Part shown: piece after piece, positions 1 to 6,605 of the stretch
How the letters are laid out: each line of letters begins with the position of its first letter
How positions within the stretch are numbered: position 1 is the stretch's first letter
Assembly (NCBI GenBank): GCA_023431285.1
Contig: JAEYXN010000279.1
Coordinates: 1 to 26,791, forward strand
DNA: 26,791 nucleotides
Origin: Bacteroidota bacterium
GTDB lineage: Bacteria > Bacteroidota > Bacteroidia > Cytophagales > Cyclobacteriaceae
Direction: 5' to 3'
Notes under the pieces: generated by a model
What the model was told of the DNA's origin: nothing
The model's database searches: none
The model's input: only the letters and a program-made list of their open reading frames with translations
Made by a program: the position numbers and the translations under genes

Positions 1-897
1 ATTGTACACTCGTTGGTGAAGTTATCATTTGATCAGGAGGCTGTTCTGAAGGAGTTTAATGCAATGACACCCAATGATCCGAAGTTTAATTCACTCGCGC
101 AGCGGCAGCTCAAATTAAAAGACGATTCTAAAGTATTGGAGGACAGCCTGTTAGCTCTTGGAAAGCGGGATCCGTTCATGGGCTCGGTGGTCACCAAAGA
201 GGTTGGAGAGATGAGTGCTCACCTCAATAAGGTCATTGAAGCCAACAAAGAACGTCGTCGGCCACAGGCATCCTCCGAAATGCAGGCAACGATGACTTCC
301 ATTAATAATCTCGCCCTGATGCTCGACGCCCATTTCGAGATGATGATGCAAATGATGGCGAATGCTAAACCTGGTATGGGCAAAGACAAGAAGAAAGGTC
401 AGAAGCCAAGCCTGAGTCAGATGCAGCAAAATCTAAATCAACGGATTCAGGACTTAAAGAATAGTGGAAAGTCAGGGAAACAACTTTCGGAGGAGTTGGC
501 TGAAATGGCGGCTGAGCAGGAGCGGATAAGAAAAGCACTTCAGGAAATGCAGGAAAAGATGAAAGATGGTACTGCTCCTGGGAACCAACTTCCAGGTAAG
601 ATGGAACAGACCGAAATGGATCTTGTTAATAAACAGCTGACGGACCAGCTTATAAAGAGGCAGCAGGAGATTTTGACGCGATTGCTGGAGACAGAGAAAT
701 CAGTTCGCGAGCAGGACATGGACGATGAGCGAAAGGGAGAAAGTGCGAAGGACTATGACAAAGAAATTCCAAAGGCTTTTGAGGAATATTTGAGGCTTAA
801 GGAAAAAGAAGTAGAATTGCTGAAAACCGTTCCACCTAAGCTATACCCTTATTATAAGAAGGAAGTGAGCGAATATTTCAGGCGGATGGGAAATTAG
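1..897 (+). CDS. DUF4175-like coiled-coil protein, C-terminal part (5' truncated)
   Basis: The frame is open from base 1 to the TAG at 895-897, so only the C-terminal ~298 residues are present; the TTG at 13 and GTG at 16 are internal codons. The protein is strongly charged and Met/Gln/Lys/Glu-rich with long stretches of predicted helical coiled coil and one Met-rich segment (about 330-375). It ends in a conserved-looking block with 'IPKAFEEYLRLKEKEVELLKT' split features: IPKAFEEY, then LYPYYKKEV and YFRRMG. This tail and the position before an RsbW-like ATPase and ybeY match the DUF4175 family of Bacteroidota, which are large proteins (over 1,000 residues) with N-terminal membrane helices. 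The function of that family is not known. The family assignment is from memory of the tail and neighbourhood, and the N-terminal part cannot be seen. No terminator lies before the next gene 15 bp on, so cotranscription is likely. Confidence 0.72.
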   Translation: MVHSLVKLSFDQEAVLKEFNAMTPNDPKFNSLAQRQLKLKDDSKVLEDSLLALGKRDPFMGSVVTKEVGEMSAHLNKVIEANKERRRPQASSEMQATMTSINNLALMLDAHFEMMMQMMANAKPGMGKDKKKGQKPSLSQMQQNLNQRIQDLKNSGKSGKQLSEELAEMAAEQERIRKALQEMQEKMKDGTAPGNQLPGKMEQTEMDLVNKQLTDQLIKRQQEILTRLLETEKSVREQDMDDERKGESAKDYDKEIPKAFEEYLRLKEKEVELLKTVPPKLYPYYKKEVSEYFRRMGN

Positions 898-912
898 AAG
901 CCAAGCACTTAA

Positions 913-1317
913 ATGAACACGATTAGCATCCAGGTTCCATCTATTTCGGAGAACATCCGAATGATTGAAAGCTTCATAGATAATGCAAAGGAGCGTTTTG
1001 AATTGGATGACGATATCTACGGGAATATCATGATAGCCGTAACCGAGGCTGTTAACAATGCCATTAAGCATGGTAACGCCGGAGACCGGAAGAAAAATGT
1101 TCATTTGAGCTTATCTCTCCATGATAGTCTTATCAAATTCACAGTAAAGGATGAGGGGCAGGGTTTCGATTACCAAAATCTGCCGGACCCTACTGCGCCT
1201 GAGAACCTGGAGAAGGTCGGGGGACGCGGGATATTCCTCATGAAGCATCTCTCTGACCAGGTTGAATTCAAAGATCGGGGGCGAATTGTTGAACTGAGCT
1301 TTTACATGAATGCCTGA
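913..1317 (+). CDS. RsbW-like ATP-binding protein (anti-sigma / serine kinase fold)
   Basis: A 134-residue single-domain GHKL ATPase of the HATPase_c_2 type. The N box is visible at residues 45-54 (EAVNNAIKHG, with Glu45 and Asn49 placed to hold Mg-ATP), the G1 box at 80-84 (DEGQG) and the G2 box at 103-110 (GGRGIFLM). This is the normal length for RsbW/SpoIIAB-type proteins, which bind a sigma factor or phosphorylate a serine on an antagonist protein. No sigma factor, STAS-domain antagonist or phosphatase partner is encoded nearby, so the target is unknown. The stop codon overlaps the ybeY start (TGATG, one shared base at 1317), which implies translational coupling. Family confidence is high; the specific anti-sigma role is inferred. 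Confidence 0.88.
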   Translation: MNTISIQVPSISENIRMIESFIDNAKERFELDDDIYGNIMIAVTEAVNNAIKHGNAGDRKKNVHLSLSLHDSLIKFTVKDEGQGFDYQNLPDPTAPENLEKVGGRGIFLMKHLSDQVEFKDRGRIVELSFYMNA

Positions 1318-1742
1318 TGGCTTCCATTCGCTTTTTTTGCGACGACATTCAATATACTCTCGCCCAGAAGCTAAAGATTCGGAAGTGGTTAGATCAAGCA
1401 GCCAAGTCGGAGTCTCACCGAATCCAGGAGTTGAACTACATTTTCACGTCAGATGAACGTCTCCTGGAGATCAATCAGCAATTTCTGAATCACGATACGT
1501 TCACAGATATCATTACGTTTGACAACTCTGATGTGGAAGGCGAGATCGCCGCAGACATCTACATTAGTGTTCCACGCGTTGAAGAGAATTCAATAAAGTT
1601 CAAAGTTTCAACCGAAGCTGAGATGCACCGCCTTTTGATACACGGACTCCTTCACCTGACCGGATATACTGATAAGTCGAAAGCCGCAAAGAGACAGATG
1701 ACCGCAAAAGAGGATCACTACCTATCTTTGCTGTCAGTGTAG
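1317..1742 (+). CDS. ybeY: Endoribonuclease YbeY, rRNA maturation factor
   Basis: A 141-residue member of the UPF0054/YbeY family, a zinc-dependent single-strand endoribonuclease acting in 16S rRNA 3'-end processing and ribosome quality control in the cytoplasm. The metal motif lies at residues 109-119: His109, His113 and then Asp119, in the context HGLLHLTGYTD. Most bacterial YbeY proteins have His at the last position; Bacteroidota proteins commonly have GYxDK, so Asp is probably the third ligand. The central block FTDIITFDNS is the usual family signature preceding the conserved IYIS strand. The start at 1317 is fixed by overlap with the preceding stop. It is followed by a 146-bp gap with two parS-like sites and then mnmG. 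Confidence 0.95.
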   Translation: MASIRFFCDDIQYTLAQKLKIRKWLDQAAKSESHRIQELNYIFTSDERLLEINQQFLNHDTFTDIITFDNSDVEGEIAADIYISVPRVEENSIKFKVSTEAEMHRLLIHGLLHLTGYTDKSKAAKRQMTAKEDHYLSLLSV

Positions 1743-1753
1743 ATGATTCGGGA

Positions 1754-1769
1754 TGTTCCACGTGGAACT
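1754..1769. other. parS-like ParB binding site 1
   Basis: The 16-mer TGTTCCACGTGGAACT contains a perfect 14-bp palindrome, GTTCCACGTGGAAC (1755-1768), around a CACGTG core. It differs from the B. subtilis parS consensus TGTTTCACGTGAAACA at three positions; two of them are a compensating pair that keeps the dyad. It lies between ybeY and mnmG, 26 bp from a second copy. ParB (Spo0J) binding at parS nucleates chromosome segregation and SMC loading. No parA or parB is in this window. Confidence 0.7.
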
Positions 1770-1794
1770 TTTGAGTGTGGAAGGCCGAGCGCAC

Positions 1795-1810
1795 TGTTTC
1801 ACGTGGAACA
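1795..1810. other. parS-like ParB binding site 2
   Basis: TGTTTCACGTGGAACA differs from the B. subtilis parS consensus TGTTTCACGTGAAACA at one position and is palindromic except for one base pair. Its centre is 41 bp from that of site 1, about four helical turns, so the two would lie on roughly the same face of the helix. The site is 79 bp upstream of the mnmG start. Confidence 0.78.
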
Positions 1811-1888
1811 ATGTGGAATTGTGGATGATTTTGTGGGAAACTTTCCAAGACCAAAGGAACTAAATAATAAAAGCAGCCTTTTCAAGAT

Positions 1889-3751
1889 ATGTTTCAGGAA
1901 TATGATGTAATCGTGGTTGGTGGGGGACATGCCGGTTGTGAAGCAGCACACGCCGCCGCGCATATGGGCTCAAAGGTTCTCCTCGTGACGATGAATATGA
2001 ATACCATTGGTCAAATGTCATGCAATCCAGCTATGGGTGGTGTCGCGAAAGGCCAGATTGTTAGGGAGATCGATGCCCTCGGCGGTCTGTCGGGGATAGT
2101 ATCAGACAAATCCATGATCCAGTTCCGAATGCTCAATCGATCCAAAGGACCCGCGATGTGGAGCCCCAGGACTCAAAATGACCGTATGAAGTTTGCCGAG
2201 GAATGGCGTCTTGCCTTGGAAAACACTCCGAACGTCGACTTCTGGCAGGAGATGGCCCGTGAGTTGGTGGTCAAGGATGGGAGAGTTACTGGAATCAAGA
2301 CTTCTTTAGGTATCGAGATAAAGGCGAAAGCGGTGGTTCTCACCAATGGCACCTTCCTCAATGGAAAAATTCACATAGGAGAAAAGAACTTCGGTGGCGG
2401 AAGATCCGCTGAAAGTGCAGCCACCGGGCTCACAGAACAACTCACGTCCCTGGGATTCGAAGCTGGGAGAATGAAAACAGGAACTCCCCCGCGCATCGAT
2501 GGCCGCTCCTTAAACTATGCCGCGATGGAAGAACAACCGGGAGACGAAGCTCCAGCCAAATTTTCTTATACCAACACCAAGCCGCTCTCCAAACAAGTCA
2601 GCTGTTGGATCACCTACACCAATGATGATGTTCATCAGGCGTTACAAAAAGGTTTCGACCGGTCACCAATGTTCCAAGGGAGGATAAAAGGTTTGGGGCC
2701 GCGGTATTGCCCTTCAATTGAGGATAAGATCAACCGCTTTGCCGAACGTGACCGCCATCAAATCTTTGTAGAACCAGAAGGATGGAACACAGTGGAGATA
2801 TATGTGAATGGATTCTCAACATCTCTTCCGGAGGACATCCAATACACAGCCCTCACAAAAATCCCGGGATTCGAAAAGGCAAAGATGTTTCGCCCAGGAT
2901 ACGCCATCGAATACGACTTCTTCCCACCTACCCAGCTCAAACTCTCTTTGGAAACACAGCTGGTAGAAAATCTATTCTTCGCAGGGCAGATTAATGGCAC
3001 TACTGGATATGAAGAGGCTGCGTGCCAAGGACTCATGGCCGGCATCAACGCGCATCGAAAAATAACTGGTGAGGATCCATTTGTACTAAAACGCTCGGAA
3101 GCATATATCGGAGTACTAATCGACGACCTCGTCAACAAAGGCACGCAAGAACCCTATCGAATGTTTACATCCCGTGCTGAGTACCGTATTCTACTCCGTC
3201 AGGACAACGCGGATATCCGTCTTACCGGCATGGGCCACAAAATCGGTCTGGCCACTGATCAACGCTACAACGACGCCGTCAAGAAAAAACAAAACGTCCA
3301 GGCTCTCCTAACCCTGCTCCATAAGCAGAAAGCAGATCCAGATCAGATCAACGGAGCATTAAGCACCCTCCAAACATCCGCCATCCGGGAAAAAGTAACG
3401 CTAGCACACCTCTTAAAAAGACCTCAAATCGGATTACAAGAAATATTCCAGATCAACCCTCAACTCAAAGTAGATCTCTCATCCTACACCCAGGAAGAAC
3501 TGGAGCAAGCTGAAATTGAAATCAAGTACGAAAGCTACATTGATCGCGAACAAAAGCTCGCCGACAAAATTGGCTCGCTGGAAGACTTCAAGATCCGAGG
3601 TGACTTCGATTATGATAAAGTCAAAGCGCTCTCTTCAGAGGCCCGTGAAAAACTAAAAAGAATACGACCTGAAACACTTGGTCAAGCCACCAGAATAAGC
3701 GGAGTGTCTCCTGCCGATGTATCAGTACTTACCGTCTACATGGGAAAATAA
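1889..3751 (+). CDS. mnmG: tRNA uridine-5-carboxymethylaminomethyl synthesis enzyme MnmG (GidA)
   Basis: A full-length 620-residue MnmG. With MnmE it installs the carboxymethylaminomethyl (or aminomethyl) group on C5 of wobble U34 in tRNAs, using FAD, NADH, methylene-THF and glycine or ammonium. The FAD-binding dinucleotide motif is at residues 11-18 (GGGHAGCE). It is followed by the MnmG signatures MSCNPAMGGVAKGQ (about 43-56) and YCPSIEDKINRF (about 272-283), and the helical C-terminal domain that binds MnmE and tRNA. The start is set by the FAD motif. The stop overlaps the next ATG (TAATG, shared A at 3751). Base composition changes inside the gene: from about 2,550 onward the + strand becomes C- and A-rich while the protein remains a normal MnmG. 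parS-like sites lie just upstream. mnmG is a common neighbour of replication origins in bacteria. Confidence 0.97.
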   Translation: MFQEYDVIVVGGGHAGCEAAHAAAHMGSKVLLVTMNMNTIGQMSCNPAMGGVAKGQIVREIDALGGLSGIVSDKSMIQFRMLNRSKGPAMWSPRTQNDRMKFAEEWRLALENTPNVDFWQEMARELVVKDGRVTGIKTSLGIEIKAKAVVLTNGTFLNGKIHIGEKNFGGGRSAESAATGLTEQLTSLGFEAGRMKTGTPPRIDGRSLNYAAMEEQPGDEAPAKFSYTNTKPLSKQVSCWITYTNDDVHQALQKGFDRSPMFQGRIKGLGPRYCPSIEDKINRFAERDRHQIFVEPEGWNTVEIYVNGFSTSLPEDIQYTALTKIPGFEKAKMFRPGYAIEYDFFPPTQLKLSLETQLVENLFFAGQINGTTGYEEAACQGLMAGINAHRKITGEDPFVLKRSEAYIGVLIDDLVNKGTQEPYRMFTSRAEYRILLRQDNADIRLTGMGHKIGLATDQRYNDAVKKKQNVQALLTLLHKQKADPDQINGALSTLQTSAIREKVTLAHLLKRPQIGLQEIFQINPQLKVDLSSYTQEELEQAEIEIKYESYIDREQKLADKIGSLEDFKIRGDFDYDKVKALSSEAREKLKRIRPETLGQATRISGVSPADVSVLTVYMGK

Positions 3752-4644
3752 TGGTCGAACTAAACCAATGCCCTGCATGCGGCAACACCGAATTTCTACC
3801 AAGGGTCACCACAAAAGACTACACCGTAACTGGTGAAGAGTTTCAAATAGTAACTTGCCGCCAATGTACTCTTGGCATCACAACTCCGAGACCTGCCGAC
3901 AATCAACTCCCAAACTATTATGAGTCGCAGGACTATATCTCCCATACAAACAAGGCAAGTTCATTGATTGACCATCTTTACCTCTTAGCCAGGAAGATCA
4001 CTTTACGGCAAAAAACACAGCTCCTCAAAACTTACGCACCTGGCAGTACAATCCTTGACTATGGATGCGGAACGGGAAACTTCCTCGCATACCTCAATAG
4101 GCAAGGATTCAACACCGCAGGCGTGGAACCTTCTCCAGCAGCCCGAAAAATTGCCAATGACCTCCTACCAAATTCTGCCGTAACACAGTCACTAAGTGAG
4201 ATCCCGGGGAACTTCGATGCCATAACACTCTGGCACGTCCTCGAACACGTTTCGACACTAGACGAAACACTCCAAGAACTCAAGCAGAAACTCAATTCCA
4301 ACGGCAGGATTATTATTGCCGTACCTACCTTAAATTCCTGGGAATCAGATATATACGGCACGCACTGGGCGGCGTATGATACACCAAGGCACCTCTGGCA
4401 CTTTAATCGGAAAAGCATGCAAACACTGCTTAATCGCAACGGTCTGAAACTTGCTGCCATCAAGCCAATGAAACTTGACTCTTTCTACATCAGCCTTCTC
4501 AGCGAAAAATATCGCAACAACCAATCACTCACAATTACCTCCTACTTGCGAGCATTCATAAACGGATTACGATCTAATCTAAAGGCCGCATCTAGTGGAG
4601 ACTATTCAAGCCTCATATATCTTGCGGAAAATGAGCATCCTTAG
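3751..4644 (+). CDS. Class I SAM-dependent methyltransferase with N-terminal zinc-ribbon-like motif
   Basis: A 297-residue protein. The N terminus has two CxxC pairs (Cys7/Cys10 and Cys36/Cys39), probably a structural zinc ribbon. A Methyltransf_23-type Rossmann domain follows: motif I at 101-109 (ILDYGCGTG), the acidic end of beta2 at Glu126 (GVEPS), and a post-motif segment WHVLEHV. The C-terminal part has the block YDTPRHLWHF, which is common in this family, where substrates are often sugars, lipids or quinone-like molecules. The substrate cannot be told from sequence. It overlaps mnmG by one base at its start and the downstream lipoprotein gene by 14 bases at its end, so the three genes are probably one transcript. 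Codon use is rich in A- and C-ending codons, unlike the genes left of 2 kb. Confidence 0.88.
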   Translation: MVELNQCPACGNTEFLPRVTTKDYTVTGEEFQIVTCRQCTLGITTPRPADNQLPNYYESQDYISHTNKASSLIDHLYLLARKITLRQKTQLLKTYAPGSTILDYGCGTGNFLAYLNRQGFNTAGVEPSPAARKIANDLLPNSAVTQSLSEIPGNFDAITLWHVLEHVSTLDETLQELKQKLNSNGRIIIAVPTLNSWESDIYGTHWAAYDTPRHLWHFNRKSMQTLLNRNGLKLAAIKPMKLDSFYISLLSEKYRNNQSLTITSYLRAFINGLRSNLKAASSGDYSSLIYLAENEHP

Positions 4645-6307
4645 AATTCTTTTTCCGACCCTGATCATCCTAGCCGCAATCCTCGGATGCGCAAGACAAA
4701 CCGTTCCCACCGGCGGACCAAAAGACACTATCCCTCCTGTGATGCAGTTAAGTACCCCACCTAACAACTCCATTAACTTTAAGGGAGATAAAGTTCAGCT
4801 ACAGTTCGACGAACACATAATCCTTGATAATCCGAAAGAACAAATACTAATAACACCGAATGTTGGAAAGGATTATGAAATTGTCGCGAAGAAAAAAACG
4901 GTTACGCTCACTTTCAACCAACCGCTCCAGGACTCAACAACTTACTCCATCAACTTTCGCGACGGCATTAAAGACATAACTGAAAAAAACCCGCCGCGGA
5001 ATCTAAAGCTTGCATTTAGCACAGGGACCTATATCGACTCCCTTATTATAAGAGGTTCAATCAAAGACCCACTTAACGACAAAGAAATCAAGAACGCAAC
5101 TGTTGCCCTATATCAATCTGATACATTCAACATTTTCGCACACAAACCATCCTACATTACCAAAACTAACGACAAAGGTTTCTTTTCAATCGAAAACCTA
5201 AAACCAGGAAATTATTATCTCTACGCATTCAACGACGCCAACCGAAATCTCATCGTCGATAGTAAGACCGAGGGCTATGCCTTTTCCACCGACACCATCC
5301 AGCTCAAACGGAATCTCACTATTCCAACATTGAACTACTTCAGACTTGACTCCCGACCAATAAAGCTTACATCAGCCAGACCATATAATACCTACTACAA
5401 TATCAAACTATCGAAGACCTTCCGGACATACAAGATTACAACTGAAGAAAACGACTCAATTTCATCTATTCTCGCCGAGGACAATTCAAGCATAAAAGTC
5501 TACAGAACATTCACCCAAGACAGTCTTCAAGTTCGCCTCCAGGCCACGGACAGTTTGAACCAAATCGTGGACACTACCCTATTCGTCAAATTCTCACCTA
5601 GAAAAGTTACACCGGAACCATTTCAAGTCACTCCATCCGATTGGAGACTCTTCGCCGACAGGGCGCAAATTCAGGGAACACTCCAGTTCAACAAACCTAT
5701 TCAACAAATCAACTACGACAGCATCTTCTTTCAGGTAGACTCACTTACACGAATACCTCTTACCCAGGCCGATATTCACATCAATACCATCACCAGGAAA
5801 ATAACCATTACAAAAGACGTAGATAAGAAACTCTTCCGCACATCCACTGAACAACCGACTCAGCAAAGACCCACACCCGGCAAAGCAAAACCAACAGCAC
5901 AAAACAATGTCATGCATATACGGGAATCAGCCTTCATATCGGTCGAGTCAGATTCATCGAAAGCAATCCAGGAACAATTGCGCGTATACACGTCTGAAGA
6001 AACAGGAATCATACAAGTAAATATCCAGACTGTCGAACCATACTATGTCGTCCAACTACTCGACCCGTCATTCAAAATAATCCGCTCCGCCAGAAACCAA
6101 TCATCTATAAAATTCGCCGAACTACTACCCGGAGACTATCAATTACGGATGGTCATAGACTATAATAATGATGGATCGTGGACCCCAGGGGACATCACCA
6201 AACGAATCCCAACCGAACCAATCAAGTTCTATCAAACAGAGAAGAAGTCCCCGATTATTAATCTAAAGGCAAACTGGGAAATCGGACCATTGTTGATAAG
6301 CTTCTAG
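4631..6307 (+). CDS. Lipoprotein with SbsA-type Ig-like domain and carboxypeptidase-regulatory-like domain
   Basis: A 558-residue predicted lipoprotein. The start at 4631 is preferred over an in-frame ATG at 4595 because it directly gives a type II signal peptide with a lipobox ending at Cys20 (AAILGC). The mature N terminus (TVPTGGPKDTIPP) leads into a Big_5/SbsA-type Ig-like domain (about residues 35-130; PVMQLSTPPNN then FDEHI). Next comes a beta-sandwich resembling the carboxypeptidase regulatory domain (about 140-225; GFFSIENLKPGNYYLYAF and a DANRN turn), and then extended beta-rich sequence. This architecture is common in Bacteroidota envelope proteins of unknown function. It overlaps the methyltransferase gene by 14 bases. 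Lipid anchoring is well supported; whether the protein is surface exposed is unknown. A and C dominate the third codon positions. Confidence 0.85.
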   Translation: MSILRILFPTLIILAAILGCARQTVPTGGPKDTIPPVMQLSTPPNNSINFKGDKVQLQFDEHIILDNPKEQILITPNVGKDYEIVAKKKTVTLTFNQPLQDSTTYSINFRDGIKDITEKNPPRNLKLAFSTGTYIDSLIIRGSIKDPLNDKEIKNATVALYQSDTFNIFAHKPSYITKTNDKGFFSIENLKPGNYYLYAFNDANRNLIVDSKTEGYAFSTDTIQLKRNLTIPTLNYFRLDSRPIKLTSARPYNTYYNIKLSKTFRTYKITTEENDSISSILAEDNSSIKVYRTFTQDSLQVRLQATDSLNQIVDTTLFVKFSPRKVTPEPFQVTPSDWRLFADRAQIQGTLQFNKPIQQINYDSIFFQVDSLTRIPLTQADIHINTITRKITITKDVDKKLFRTSTEQPTQQRPTPGKAKPTAQNNVMHIRESAFISVESDSSKAIQEQLRVYTSEETGIIQVNIQTVEPYYVVQLLDPSFKIIRSARNQSSIKFAELLPGDYQLRMVIDYNNDGSWTPGDITKRIPTEPIKFYQTEKKSPIINLKANWEIGPLLISF

Positions 6308-6605
6308 CAATCTGTTGACAACTCACCATTCATACACAACCACTGGCACCAAATTATAAGTATTAGAAAGTTTATGCCTTCAATGTGCAGAACGCACCTC
6401 TTACCAACAACCACCCACAATCACATTTATCCACCGTCAGGATATTCACACACAAAAAGATTGTTAATAAATGATTAACTTATTGAACAGGAGCGTTTTG
6501 ATTCACATTAATCATCAACAACATATCGACACTACTTTCATTCTCAATCTATACACATTTCCACATGACTAATTATATCTATAATATATATATATATATA
6601 AATAC
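6308..6605. other. Candidate replication origin: DnaA-box-like cluster plus AT-rich tract
   Basis: The 257-bp gap, extended into the first codons of the next gene, holds several words close to the DnaA box TTATCCACA: TTATCCACC (6427-6435), ATATTCACA (6442-6450), CTATACACA (6549-6557), ATTTCCACA (6557-6565), TCATACACA (6330-6338), and TGTGCAGAA on the other strand (6384-6392). Five share one orientation, and all are within one mismatch of the relaxed form TTWTNCACA. They run directly into an AT-only stretch (6571-6602) containing a 17-nt alternating AT run, which would suit a duplex-unwinding element. Strand composition changes here, from C>G to the left to G>=C to the right. No exact TTATCCACA is present, so this is a candidate only. 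Confidence 0.42.

Noticed and set aside
13..18. TTG at 13 or GTG at 16 as the start of the first gene
   Set aside because: The frame is open to base 1 and the protein matches only the C-terminal part of a much longer family, so these are internal codons.
4595..4630. Upstream ATG for the Ig-like lipoprotein
   Set aside because: It would place 12 charged or polar residues before the signal peptide; ATG 4631 gives a standard lipoprotein signal.
2550..6307. The composition-shifted stretch as a horizontally acquired island
   Set aside because: The shift begins inside an intact mnmG gene and no mobile-element genes, repeats or tRNA boundary are present.
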